64,000 bases of DNA, from assembly GCF_900109265.1 (NCBI RefSeq), contig NZ_FNZM01000004.1:310001-374000 (forward strand). Direction: 5' to 3'. This DNA comes from Paraburkholderia tropica. GTDB lineage: Bacteria > Pseudomonadota > Gammaproteobacteria > Burkholderiales > Burkholderiaceae. Made by a program: the position numbers and the translations under genes. Shown here piece after piece: positions 8,080 through 16,194 of the stretch. Within the stretch, counting starts at the first letter, position 1. Each line of letters opens with the position of its first letter. Under the pieces are notes generated by a model, which was given only the letters and a program-made list of their open reading frames with translations, had not been told where the DNA came from and did not search any database.

Positions 8080-8907
8080 ATGAAACCTTCGATGTTGGGA
8101 CGCATGCTCGCCGCGACGGTCGCGGCAGCCGCGTTGTTCGGTTCTACCGGCGCTCACGCGCGCACGCTCGACGAAATTCTCGCCTCGAAAAAAATCGTCT
8201 TCGGGATCAATCCGAACCTGCCGCCGCTCGGCACCTATGACGCCAAGAACAACATCGACGGCTTCGACGTCAGCGTGGCGCGCAAGATCGCCGACGGCCT
8301 TGGCGTGAAGCTGGAAATCGTGCCGGTCGGCTCGAACGACCGCGTGCCGTTTCTGATGACCGACAAGATCGACGCGGTGATGGGCGGCATGACGCGCAAC
8401 GCCGACCGCATGAAGGTGATCGATTTCACCGACCCGGTGAACACCGAAGTGCTCGGCGTGCTGACGACGGCGGGCAAGCCGTACAAGGACTGGACGCAAC
8501 TGAACGACCCGTCGGTGCGGCTCGTGCAGGTGCGCGGCACGACCCCGGTGAAGCTCATTCAGGACAAGCTGCCGAAGGCGCAACTGCTGCTGCTCGACAA
8601 CTACCCAGATGCCGTGCGTTCGATCGCGCAAGGCCGTTCCGACGCGCTGATCGACGTGCTTGATTTCATGCTCAGTTATACGAAGCAATATCCTGTTAAG
8701 TGGCGCGTGGTCGATACGCCGATCGAAGTCGATTACGACTGCGTGGGCGTGAAGAAAGGCAATACGGCGCTGACCGAACGCCTGAACAAGGAGATCGCGG
8801 CCATGCAGAAGTCGGGTTACATCGCGTCGAGCTGGAAAACCTGGTTCGGCAGCCCGATGCTGTACGACCCGACCGCCGCGCCGCCCACCGTCGCCGCCGC
8901 GCAGTAA
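8080..8907 (+). CDS. Periplasmic substrate-binding protein of a polar amino-acid ABC transporter
   Basis: 275 residues with a clear signal peptide (MKPSMLGRMLAATVAAAALF, cleavage likely after AHA). The mature part shows the solute-binding family 3 pattern: KIVFGINPNLPPLGTYD, GFDVSVARKIADGLGVKLE, and GGMTRNADRMKVIDFTDP. Family 3 proteins bind amino acids, opines and related zwitterions. GGAG precedes the ATG. It opens the rightward operon with two permeases and an ATPase, facing the dehydrogenase operon from a shared control region, so it probably captures that enzyme's substrate or its precursor. Confidence 0.92.
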   Translation: MKPSMLGRMLAATVAAAALFGSTGAHARTLDEILASKKIVFGINPNLPPLGTYDAKNNIDGFDVSVARKIADGLGVKLEIVPVGSNDRVPFLMTDKIDAVMGGMTRNADRMKVIDFTDPVNTEVLGVLTTAGKPYKDWTQLNDPSVRLVQVRGTTPVKLIQDKLPKAQLLLLDNYPDAVRSIAQGRSDALIDVLDFMLSYTKQYPVKWRVVDTPIEVDYDCVGVKKGNTALTERLNKEIAAMQKSGYIASSWKTWFGSPMLYDPTAAPPTVAAAQ

Positions 8908-8914
8908 GCAACAC

Positions 8915-8945
8915 GCTCGCGGGCGCTGCAAGGCAGCCTGCGAGC
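8915..8945 (+). other. Intercistronic hairpin after the binding-protein gene
   Basis: GCTCGCGGGC (8915-8924) pairs with GCCTGCGAGC (8936-8945), ten pairs including one G-U, with an 11-base loop and a T-rich tail. It sits in the 84-bp gap between the binding protein and the first permease. Such hairpins often stabilise or partly terminate transcripts so that the binding protein is made in excess. That function is inferred. Confidence 0.6.
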
Positions 8946-8991
8946 ATTTCACTTTGATTGTTTATTTCCGCTTCCAGGGAGCGCCCACGAC

Positions 8992-9660
8992 ATGACGCTT
9001 CAATTCGGGCCCGTTCTCGAGCAATGGCCGTATCTGCTCGGCGGCGCGTGGCTCAGTCTGCAGATCGCCGTGCTGGCCTTCGCGTTCGGCATGCTGATCG
9101 GTCTCGCGTGCGCGTCGATTCAGCGTTTCGGGCCGGCGTGGCTGAGCCGCATCGTGCGCCTGTACGTGACGTTCGCGACGAATACGCCGCAACTCGTGCA
9201 GATATTCTTTCTCTTTTTCGCGCTGCCACAAGCGGGCATCACGCTCTCGCCGTACGCGGCGGTGCTGATCGGCGCTACGTTCAACGCGGGCGCCTATCTT
9301 TGCGAAATCCAGCGTGCCGGGTTTGCCTCCGTGCATCGCACGGAAATCGAGGCGGCCGAAGTGCTGGGCTTTTCCTCGCTGCAAATCGTTCAGCACGTGA
9401 TCTTTCCTCATGTGGTCAAAGTCATGTTCCCCCCCTTGTCGAACCAGTTCATCATGATGACGCTCGGCACCTCGATGGCGTCGGTGTTCGGCGTGGAAGA
9501 ACTCACCGGGCGCACGTACAACATCAGTTCGGAAACCTATCTTTCCGTTGAGGCATTCACCGTGACGGCAGGGATTTATATCGTCATCACGCTGCTGGCC
9601 ACGCTCGCGCTCGCCATCTTCGGCCGATACGTGTGCCGCGCCAGAGTGAAGGTGTGGTGA
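8992..9660 (+). CDS. Amino-acid ABC transporter permease (HisM/GlnP family), first subunit
   Basis: 222 residues with several hydrophobic segments, beginning GGAWLSLQIAVLAFAFGMLIG. The family permease loop is recognisable around EIEAAEVLGFSSLQIVQHVIFPHVV, the EAA region that docks on the ATPase. FATNTPQLVQIFFLFF is the usual conserved second helix region of His/Glu/Gln/Arg/opine permeases. It follows the binding protein and overlaps the second permease by one base (TGATG). It forms the inner-membrane channel with that partner. Confidence 0.92.
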   Translation: MTLQFGPVLEQWPYLLGGAWLSLQIAVLAFAFGMLIGLACASIQRFGPAWLSRIVRLYVTFATNTPQLVQIFFLFFALPQAGITLSPYAAVLIGATFNAGAYLCEIQRAGFASVHRTEIEAAEVLGFSSLQIVQHVIFPHVVKVMFPPLSNQFIMMTLGTSMASVFGVEELTGRTYNISSETYLSVEAFTVTAGIYIVITLLATLALAIFGRYVCRARVKVW

Positions 9661-10349
9661 TGGCAGATTCGACCATTCAGGAAATCGCGCAGCTGTTTTC
9701 GCATTACAACCTCCTGCTGCTACTGGAGGGATTCGGCACCACGCTCGCGCTCTCCGCCATCGGTTGCCTCGCGGGATTCGCGGGCGGCTTCGCGATTGCC
9801 GTCGTGCGCGCGACGCGTTCGCGCGCGGCCGCCCCGTTGCGCGCGCTGGCATTCGTCTGGTGCATGCTGTTCCGGCGCGTGCCCTTTCTCGTCACGCTGA
9901 TGCTGGTGTTCTTCGCGACGCAATCGCTCGGTGCGAATTTTTCGACATTCACGGTGGCGCTTGGCAGCGTGTGCCTGATCGCAAGCGCGTATCTCGGGGA
10001 AATCGTGCGCAGCGGTCTCGACGCGGTCCACCGCAATCAATGGGAAGCCGCGCAAACCCTGAACTTCAGTTTCATGCAGACGCTGCGCCACGTCGTCATG
10101 CCGCAAGCGTGGCGCGTAATCCTGCCGCCGACCTTCGCGTTCTTCGTCATGTTCATCAAGGACACCGCGCTGGCCTCGCAGATCGGCGTCATGGAACTGA
10201 CGTCGGCGGGCAAAGTGCTCAGCAACAAGGGATTTTCCGCGACGTGGGTGTACGGCACGGTACTGGTGCTCTATTTCGCCATGTCCTATCCACTCTCGCG
10301 TCTTGGTAAGCGCCTGGAGAAGAATTTTGCCGCAACTCGAAATCGTTGA
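9660..10349 (+). CDS. Amino-acid ABC transporter permease, second subunit
   Basis: 229 residues. The EAA loop is seen in NQWEAAQTLNFSFMQTLRHVVMPQA, and RRVPFLVTLMLVFFATQ matches the conserved segment of polar amino-acid permeases. ATG 9660 shares one base with the previous stop, so the two permeases are translationally coupled and probably form a heterodimer. Its last 23 bases overlap the start of the ATPase gene. Confidence 0.92.
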   Translation: MADSTIQEIAQLFSHYNLLLLLEGFGTTLALSAIGCLAGFAGGFAIAVVRATRSRAAAPLRALAFVWCMLFRRVPFLVTLMLVFFATQSLGANFSTFTVALGSVCLIASAYLGEIVRSGLDAVHRNQWEAAQTLNFSFMQTLRHVVMPQAWRVILPPTFAFFVMFIKDTALASQIGVMELTSAGKVLSNKGFSATWVYGTVLVLYFAMSYPLSRLGKRLEKNFAATRNR

Positions 10350-11064
10350 TCTCAAAGCATCCTATGGCACGCAAACGGTGCTGGAGCGCATCAACCTGCG
10401 TGTCGACAAAGGCGAGATCGTCAGTCTGATCGGGCCGTCCGGCTCCGGAAAAAGCACGCTGCTGCGCGTGCTGATGGGCCTCCTGCCGCCCGAAGCCGGT
10501 GCGGTGCGCCTGAACGGCAAAGAAGTCGATTACGCCAGCAAGGCCGCCGTGCGTGCGCTGCGCTCGGACATCGCCATCGTGTTCCAGCAGTACAACCTGT
10601 TCCAGAACATGAGCGTGATGGACAACGTGACCATCACGCCCACGCGTATCAAGGGCTGGCCGCGCGCCGAAGTCGAGCGCGACGCGAAGCGGCTGCTCGA
10701 ACGCGTGGGACTCGGCCATCGCCTGAAAGCGTATCCCGACGAATTGTCCGGCGGACAGCAGCAGCGCGTCGCCATTGCGCGCGCGCTCGCGCTCAAACCC
10801 AAGGTCTTGTTTCTCGACGAAGTCACCGCGGCGCTCGATCCCGAACTCGTGAACGAAGTGCTCGACACGATTCGCGAACTGGCCTCGGACGGCATCACGA
10901 TGTTTATCGTCTCGCACGAAATGAGCTTCGTGCGCGAAGTTTCGTCGAAGGTCGTGTTCATGGCGGGCGGCCATGTGGTCGAAACCGGTACGCCGCAGCA
11001 GATCTTCGACGCGCCGCAAGAAACGCGCACGCGCGAGTTCGTCGGCAAGATCCTGCGCCATTAA
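10327..11064 (+). CDS. Amino-acid ABC transporter ATP-binding protein
   Basis: 245 residues with all ABC motifs: Walker A GPSGSGKST (about 36-44), Q-loop VFQQYNLF, signature LSGGQQQRVAIARALA, Walker B VLFLDEVTAALDPE and the switch His in FIVSHEM. This is the HisP/GlnQ type. I chose TTG 10327, because GGAGAAG lies five bases before it and PQLEIVDL is the normal family N-terminus. A farther TTG at 10303 would add eight residues. A hairpin with a short T-run follows the gene. Confidence 0.9.
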   Translation: MPQLEIVDLKASYGTQTVLERINLRVDKGEIVSLIGPSGSGKSTLLRVLMGLLPPEAGAVRLNGKEVDYASKAAVRALRSDIAIVFQQYNLFQNMSVMDNVTITPTRIKGWPRAEVERDAKRLLERVGLGHRLKAYPDELSGGQQQRVAIARALALKPKVLFLDEVTAALDPELVNEVLDTIRELASDGITMFIVSHEMSFVREVSSKVVFMAGGHVVETGTPQQIFDAPQETRTREFVGKILRH

Positions 11065-11074
11065 CGGCATGTTC

Positions 11075-11104
11075 GGGCGTTTGCATCAAACGCCCCTGTT
11101 TTCA
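11075..11104 (+). terminator. Terminator-like hairpin after the ABC ATPase gene
   Basis: GGGCGTTTG (11075-11083) pairs perfectly with CAAACGCCC (11087-11095), with a three-base loop, followed by CTGTTTTC. It lies only 12 bp before the M20 deacylase gene, so it probably lowers, rather than ends, transcription into that gene. Confidence 0.55.
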
Positions 11105-11115
11105 AGGCAAATCGA

Positions 11116-12348
11116 ATGACAGACGCACACTTCACAACTGCATTGTTCCAGGCCGTCGATCACAACTTCGACAACGAGATCGCATTTCTCGCCGACCTCG
11201 TGCGCCGCCCTTCCGACAATCCGCCCGGCTATTGCGCCGAGCACGCCGAACTCACCGCGCAGGCGCTCGACGCACTCGGCTTCGACGTCGAACGCCATCG
11301 CGTGCCGACGCCGGTCGTCGAGCGCGCGGGCATGATCAGCGCGACGAATCTCGTCGTGCGGCATCGCTTCGGCGCGGGCCCGGTGATCGCGCTCAACGCG
11401 CACGGCGACGTGGTGCCGCCCGGCGAAGGCTGGAGCGCCGATCCTTATGGCGCGGAGATTCGCGACGGCTGGATGTACGGGCGCGGCGCGGCCGTCTCGA
11501 AGTCCGACTTCGCAACCTATGCGTTCGCGCTCAAGGCGCTGATCGACGCGCGCGCGCCGCTCGCCGGCACGGTCGAACTGCACCTCACCTACGACGAGGA
11601 AAGCGGCGGCCTGATCGGTCCTGGCTGGTTGCTCAAGGAAGGCATCGTGAAGCCCGATTACGCGATTTGCGCCGGGTTTTCCTATGCGATCACGACGGCG
11701 CACAACGGCGCGATCCATCTCGAAGTGACCGTGCGCGGCAAGTCGGCGCATGCGGCCCGTCCGGACACCGGGCACGACGCGCTCGAAGCCGCCGTGCGCG
11801 TGCTCAACGCGCTGTACGCACATCGCGAAGACCTGCGCCAGATCCGCTCGGCCACGACCGGCATCGAGCACCCGACGCTCGTGGTCGGGCTGATCGAAGG
11901 CGGCATCAACACGAACGTCGTGCCCGACAAGGTGACCTTCCGGCTCGACCGCCGCGTGGTGCCCGAAGAATCCGCGCAAGACGTGCTGGCGCAGTTGCGT
12001 GCCGTGATCGAGACGGCCGCGGCGCTGCCCGGCATCTCGGTCGAGATTCGCGAAGTGCTGGTGACGTCGCCGCTGCGTCCGATCGACGGCGCGCAGCGTC
12101 TCACGTCGGCGTTGCAGGCGGCGGCGGAAGTCACGCTGGGCGCGCGCATCCCCGAGGAAGGCGTGCCGCTCTACACCGATGCGCGGCTGTATTGCGAAGC
12201 CGGCGTGCCGACGGTGATCTACGGCGCCGGTCCGCGCACGCTGCTGGAAGCGAACGGCCATCGCGCGGATGAGCGCGTCAAGGTCGAGGATGTGCGGCTG
12301 GCCACGCGCACGGTGGCGCTGGCGTTGACGAATCTGCTGGGCGTTTGA
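11116..12348 (+). CDS. M20-family deacylase/carboxypeptidase (ArgE/DapE/CPG2-like) with variant metal motif
   Basis: 410 residues. LNAHGDVVPPGEGW gives metal ligand His96 and the following Asp98. DEESGG gives the catalytic and ligand acidic pair. A dimerisation domain lies in the middle (HLEVTVRGKSAHAARP). The family hydrolyses N-acyl or N-carbamoyl amino acids. The motif that normally reads GRGxxDMKG is GRGAAVSKSD here, so the usual metal-bridging Asp is replaced by Val and an Asp follows four residues later. It is encoded with the transporter under the same control region, so it probably releases an amino acid from an imported conjugate. Full length and otherwise well conserved. Confidence 0.85.
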   Translation: MTDAHFTTALFQAVDHNFDNEIAFLADLVRRPSDNPPGYCAEHAELTAQALDALGFDVERHRVPTPVVERAGMISATNLVVRHRFGAGPVIALNAHGDVVPPGEGWSADPYGAEIRDGWMYGRGAAVSKSDFATYAFALKALIDARAPLAGTVELHLTYDEESGGLIGPGWLLKEGIVKPDYAICAGFSYAITTAHNGAIHLEVTVRGKSAHAARPDTGHDALEAAVRVLNALYAHREDLRQIRSATTGIEHPTLVVGLIEGGINTNVVPDKVTFRLDRRVVPEESAQDVLAQLRAVIETAAALPGISVEIREVLVTSPLRPIDGAQRLTSALQAAAEVTLGARIPEEGVPLYTDARLYCEAGVPTVIYGAGPRTLLEANGHRADERVKVEDVRLATRTVALALTNLLGV

Positions 12349-12358
12349 GCCATCGGGA

Positions 12359-12386
12359 AAGAAGCGGCGCGCAGGCGCCGCTTCTT
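12359..12386. terminator. Bidirectional terminator between the M20 gene and the GntR gene
   Basis: AAGAAGCGGCGC (12359-12370) and GCGCCGCTTCTT (12375-12386) form a perfect 12-bp stem with a GCAG loop. It stands between two convergent genes and has T-rich ends in both directions. Confidence 0.75.
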
Positions 12387-12417
12387 GTGACGCGACTGCG
12401 CGGCGTGGCGACCGGAT

Positions 12418-13074
12418 TCAGCCGACCGATCCTTCGGCAAGCCGTTCGAGCACGAAACGGCGCAGATTCTGAAGATGCGTGCGCATGGCGCTGCGTGCGA
12501 GATCGGCATCCTCCGCGAGGCAGGCTTCGAGAATCGCGACGTGTTCGGCGCGATCTTCTTCGATCCGGTTGAACGGCGTAGCAAGTTCGAACAGGCGGCT
12601 GTTCGTGCGCACGATGTCGATGGTGCGCGCCAGCACTTCGTTGCCGCCCGCGCGCGCCATGAGCGTGTGAATCTGGTCGTCGACCTGCCAGTGCGCCTGC
12701 TCCTGCTGGCCGCTGCTCAGGGCGCGCGTTCTCTTGATGAGCGCCTGAAGCTGCTTCTTGTCGATCTTGCCGACCGCGAGACCCACGGCTTCGACTTCGA
12801 GCATCTCGCGCACTTTCATCGCCTGAAAGTATTCCTGCACGCTCACGAAGCGCACGGAATAGGAACGCGCGCCTGCGCGCACGAGCAGGCCTTCGCCTTC
12901 GAGACGCAGAAGCGCCTCGCGCATGGGCGTGCGCGAGATCTTGAGATCTTCCGCGAGCCGCCCTTCGACGACGGCGCCGCCGCTGCGCAGGGCCTTGTCG
13001 AGAATCATGCGGCGCAGCGTCTGATAGGCGAGTTCGCCTAACTTCTCTGAACTGGAGGTGGACGGATTGGACAC
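12418..13074 (-). CDS. GntR-family transcriptional regulator, FCD subfamily
   Basis: 218 residues. The N-terminal winged helix-turn-helix spans roughly 15-70 (LAYQTLRRMILDKAL, then GRLAEDLKISRTPMREALLRLEGEGLL). The C-terminal all-helical FCD ligand domain has KVREMLEVEAVGLA, DDQIHTLMARAGGN and EHVAILEACLAEDADLA, which hold the expected metal-binding positions. FCD regulators sense carboxylate or amino-acid ligands and usually repress catabolic genes. GTG 13074 is preferred because a longer frame would run through the paired GTATAC element at 13103-13119, which looks like its own operator. It converges on the M20 gene and probably controls both divergent operons of this locus. Confidence 0.87.
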   Translation of the reverse strand: MSNPSTSSSEKLGELAYQTLRRMILDKALRSGGAVVEGRLAEDLKISRTPMREALLRLEGEGLLVRAGARSYSVRFVSVQEYFQAMKVREMLEVEAVGLAVGKIDKKQLQALIKRTRALSSGQQEQAHWQVDDQIHTLMARAGGNEVLARTIDIVRTNSRLFELATPFNRIEEDRAEHVAILEACLAEDADLARSAMRTHLQNLRRFVLERLAEGSVG

Positions 13075-13100
13075 GATATCGAATGACAATGTTATGCGCT

Positions 13101-13121
13101 CAGTATACGGTAAGTATACGA
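13101..13121. promoter_or_regulatory. Putative autoregulatory operator: paired GTATAC sites
   Basis: GTATAC at 13103-13108 and 13114-13119, 11 bp apart, in the form GTATACG-N4-GTATACGA. This is the same spacing and sequence frame as the site at 7981-8001. It stands about 30 bp upstream of the chosen GTG of the GntR gene. Autoregulation is inferred. Confidence 0.68.
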
Positions 13122-13186
13122 TCAGGCATAGAGCGCAGGACGAGCGCTCACGCTCCACGCCCTGAAATTTGAACGAGGAAGGTGAC

Positions 13187-13411
13187 ATGCCCCTGTACGA
13201 CTATCGATGCGAGCGTTGCGGTGTCTTTGAATGCACGCGCAGCGTGGCCACGCGAGACAGTGCGCCGCCGTGTCCGGAATGCGGCGAGGCCACGCAACGC
13301 GTGACGGTGACGATGCCGCGACTGGCTCGCTCCTCGGATCAGGACAGCCAGGAGACCCCGCCCGAAGGGCGCTACGGCATGCGCCACGCAGCCGCGTGTT
13401 CCTGCTGTTGA
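13187..13411 (+). CDS. FmdB-family zinc-ribbon protein
   Basis: 74 residues beginning MPLYDYRCERCG, the signature of FmdB-family proteins. CERCG near the start and CPECGEATQR near residue 35 form the zinc ribbon. The C-terminus ends in Cys (ACSCC). AGGAAGG lies six bases before ATG 13187. FmdB was named from a putative regulator near formamidase/acetamidase genes, and family members often neighbour amidase operons, which fits the amidohydrolases nearby. It is transcribed away from the GntR gene, sharing the region with the second GTATAC pair. Its biochemical role is not established. Confidence 0.85.
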   Translation: MPLYDYRCERCGVFECTRSVATRDSAPPCPECGEATQRVTVTMPRLARSSDQDSQETPPEGRYGMRHAAACSCC

Positions 13412-13567
13412 ACGCCGACTCCAACGCGTTCGCCGCGAGCGACCGGATCGGCACGCGCTGCCCTGCGGTCGCCCCACGCATCGGCTTCCAGCTGGCACTC
13501 CGGTCGTTTTAGGTGTTTACCCGTAAGCGTATTGTCAGACCACTATCTATATGTCGATAATGCTCTC

Positions 13568-14311
13568 ATGGATGTGAAAACTGCAGTCCGCGTCTTCGAC
13601 GTGATCAACCTCTTTGCCGAAGTCCGGCAACCGATGATCTACAGCGAAATTGCGCGTCGAACCGAGATCCCGCTTTCGAGCTGTCATGCCCTGTTGCAGA
13701 CGATGGTGGCCAAGGGCTACCTCTACGCGCCGGGCGTGAAGGCGGGCTATTACCCCACGCAACGCCTGCTGCACGTCGCGCGCGACATCTGCAGCGAGGA
13801 CCCGTTGACGCTGATGTTCCAGCCGCTGCTCTCGGCGCTGCGCGACGCGACCGGCGAAACCGCCGCGCTCGCCACGCTCGCGGGCAATCGCGTCGTCTAT
13901 CTCGACGTGATGGAGTCGCGCCAGAAGATCCGCTACAGCGACGAGCCCGGCGGCTTCATGTCGATCGCGAGCGCCGCGGGCAAGGCGCTGCTCGGCGCGC
14001 TCGCGCCCGCCGCGCGCCGCAAGCTGCTCGACAGTTGCTCGCCGCCGCTGCTCACGACCGACGGCCGCGAGATCGACCGCGCGGTGTTCGAGCGCGAAGT
14101 CGACCAGGGCGTGATCGACGGCTGGCATCGCTCGACGGGCGAAAGCGTGGAAGACGTGGCCGGCCTCGCGCGCGGTTTCCTGATTCATGGCGAAGCGTTC
14201 GCGCTCGTCATCGGCGCGCCCAAGGCGCGGCTCTTGAAGAACGAGCAGCATGCCGTGCAGGCGCTGCTCGAGGTGTACGCACAAATCCCGCCGTCGCTGC
14301 TCGCGATCTGA
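13568..14311 (+). CDS. IclR-family transcriptional regulator
   Basis: 247 residues. The N-terminal winged helix (TAVRVFDVINLFAEVRQPMIYSEIARRTEIPLSSCHALLQTMVAKGYL) is followed by the IclR effector domain with GETAALATLAGNRVVYLDVMES, then SAAGKALLGALAP and DVAGLARGF. IclR proteins bind aromatic or carboxylic effectors and control degradative operons. ATG 13568 is the first ATG in frame; a TTG at 13532 would add 12 residues. It is 68 bp ahead of the cyclase gene on the same strand and is the likely local regulator of the genes up to 19255. Confidence 0.87.
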   Translation: MDVKTAVRVFDVINLFAEVRQPMIYSEIARRTEIPLSSCHALLQTMVAKGYLYAPGVKAGYYPTQRLLHVARDICSEDPLTLMFQPLLSALRDATGETAALATLAGNRVVYLDVMESRQKIRYSDEPGGFMSIASAAGKALLGALAPAARRKLLDSCSPPLLTTDGREIDRAVFEREVDQGVIDGWHRSTGESVEDVAGLARGFLIHGEAFALVIGAPKARLLKNEQHAVQALLEVYAQIPPSLLAI

Positions 14312-14379
14312 GCGCGCCGCCGCGCCATATCGTGCGCCGCGTGCGCCGCGCGCGAAGGCGGGGAATGGAGGAAGACAGC

Positions 14380-15432
14380 ATGCGTTGGAAGAATCGGCCG
14401 GACGGCTCGAACTGGGGCGACTTCGGTCCCGACGATCAATTGGGACGCCCCAACCTCATCGGCACGGAACAGGTGCTCAAGGGCGCGCGCGAGGTGCGTG
14501 CGGGCCTGAGCTTCACGCTCTCGCTGCCGCTCGACTTTCCGGGCGAGAGCAAGCTCAACGTGCGCCGCCATCCGCCGGTGCTGCGCCCCACGATGCGCGA
14601 CGGCCTGCCCTACGTGAATTTCCCGTTCGCGCGCAACGAAGCGGGCGCGACCGATGTCGTCAGCGACGACCAGGTGCTGCTCTCGCTGCAATATTCGACG
14701 CAATGGGACGCACTCGCCCACGTGGGCGCGCGCTTCGACGCCAATGGCGACGGCGTGGCCGAAAGCGTCTATTACAACGGCTATCGCGCGAACGAGCACA
14801 TCGTCGGGCCAATGGACTATCGCGCGGAAAACAACTTCGCGCCGCACGCCTGCGGCGGCGAACACAGCCACGCGGATGTGCTCGGCATCGAGAATCTCGC
14901 GGTCAAAGGCATGCAGGGCCGCGGCGTTCTGATCGATTTCGCCGCGCATTTCGGGCGCGAATTCCGCACGGTCGGCTATGACGATCTGATGCGCGTGATC
15001 GAAGCGGACAAGGTCGAAGTCGAACGCGGCGACATGCTGGTGCTGCGCACGGGCTTCGCCGAAATGGTGCTCGAAATGAATCGTCAGCCCGACGAGGCCG
15101 TGCTTGCGAGCCATTGCAGCGCGCTCGATGGCCGCGACGAAAAACTGCTGCAATGGATCACCGACACGGGCATCGCCGCGCTGGCCGCCGACAACTACGC
15201 GGTCGAGCGTTATCCCGCGCGCGCACCGGCCACGCCGGGCGAGCATCCGCTGATGCCGCTGCATCATCACTGCCTGTTCAAGCTGGGCTTGCCGCTCGGC
15301 GAGCTTTGGTACTTGCGCGATCTCGCGTTGTGGCTGCGCGAGCATGGGCGCACGCGCTTCATGCTCACCGCGCCGCCGCTGCGTCTGCCGGGCGCGATGG
15401 GCTCGCCCGTCACGCCGGTCGCCACGGTGTGA
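14380..15432 (+). CDS. Cyclase-family metal-dependent hydrolase (kynurenine formamidase-like fold)
   Basis: 350 residues, in the longer class of the cyclase family (PF04199 type). The metal-site region reads STQWDALAHVGARFD (about residues 105-120), matching the WDxxxH variant of that class. Later conserved parts are GRGVLIDFAAHFGR, ERGDMLVLRTGF and LAADNYAVERYP, plus a His cluster in MPLHHHCLFKLGLPLGELW. Such proteins hydrolyse amides or lactones, but members of this long class mostly lack a known substrate. ATG 14380 has GGAGGAA eight bases before it. It opens the operon behind the IclR regulator. Confidence 0.85.
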   Translation: MRWKNRPDGSNWGDFGPDDQLGRPNLIGTEQVLKGAREVRAGLSFTLSLPLDFPGESKLNVRRHPPVLRPTMRDGLPYVNFPFARNEAGATDVVSDDQVLLSLQYSTQWDALAHVGARFDANGDGVAESVYYNGYRANEHIVGPMDYRAENNFAPHACGGEHSHADVLGIENLAVKGMQGRGVLIDFAAHFGREFRTVGYDDLMRVIEADKVEVERGDMLVLRTGFAEMVLEMNRQPDEAVLASHCSALDGRDEKLLQWITDTGIAALAADNYAVERYPARAPATPGEHPLMPLHHHCLFKLGLPLGELWYLRDLALWLREHGRTRFMLTAPPLRLPGAMGSPVTPVATV

Positions 15433-15490
15433 TTCGAATTTCAATTCGATTCCTTTTAGTTAGCATTCCTGCTATTTTCGATTGACCGAC

Positions 15491-16192
15491 ATGGCTAAAG
15501 AACGAGTTCTGATCACCGGCGGCGCTGCCGGCATCGGTGCGGCATGCGCCGCACGCTGCGAAGCCGACGGCTACGAAGCGGTCGTGATCGATCGCATCGG
15601 CGACGGCATCATCGCCGATCTTTCGGATACGCAGGCGACGGCCGCCGCGCTCGAACGCGCGCTGCAAGGCGGCCCCATCACGCGCCTCGTCAACAACGTG
15701 GGCGTGGTGCTGCCCGCCGACGCCGAACATCAGACGCTCGACGAACTCGAACGCGCGTGGGCGCTCAACGTGCGCTGCGCGCAGCAGTGCATGCAGGCGC
15801 TGCTGCCGGGCATGAAGGCGGCGGGCTTCGGGCGCATCGTCAACATGTCGTCGCGCGCGGCGCTCGGCAAGGAATTGCGCACCGCGTACTCGGCGACCAA
15901 GGCCGCGCTGATCGGCATGACGCGTGTGTGGGCGCTCGAACTGGGCGCGTTCGGCGTGACCGCGAACGCCATCGGTCCCGGCCCGATCCGCACCGAACTC
16001 TTCGACCGCGCCAATCCGCCCGGCGCGCCGCGCACGCAGGCGATCATCGACGCCGTGCCCGTCAAGCGCGTGGGCACGCCCGACGACGTCGCGCACGCCG
16101 TTTCGTATCTGCTCGACGCGCGCAGCGGTTTCGTGACCGGCCAGGTGCTGTACGTGTGCGGCGGGATGACCGTCGGCGTCGCGGGAGTCTGA
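15491..16192 (+). CDS. Short-chain dehydrogenase/reductase (SDR)
   Basis: A 233-residue classical SDR. The cofactor motif is TGGAAGIGAACAARC (residues 9-23). VNNVGV and the catalytic Ser in NMSSRAALG precede the active-site YSATK. The C-terminal VTGQVLYVCGGMT is usual for the FabG-like group. It starts 58 bp after the cyclase and is followed two bases later by the next dehydrogenase gene. Oxidation of a secondary alcohol in the unknown pathway is probable. The sequence does not reveal the substrate. Confidence 0.88.
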   Translation: MAKERVLITGGAAGIGAACAARCEADGYEAVVIDRIGDGIIADLSDTQATAAALERALQGGPITRLVNNVGVVLPADAEHQTLDELERAWALNVRCAQQCMQALLPGMKAAGFGRIVNMSSRAALGKELRTAYSATKAALIGMTRVWALELGAFGVTANAIGPGPIRTELFDRANPPGAPRTQAIIDAVPVKRVGTPDDVAHAVSYLLDARSGFVTGQVLYVCGGMTVGVAGV

Positions 16193-16194
16193 CG

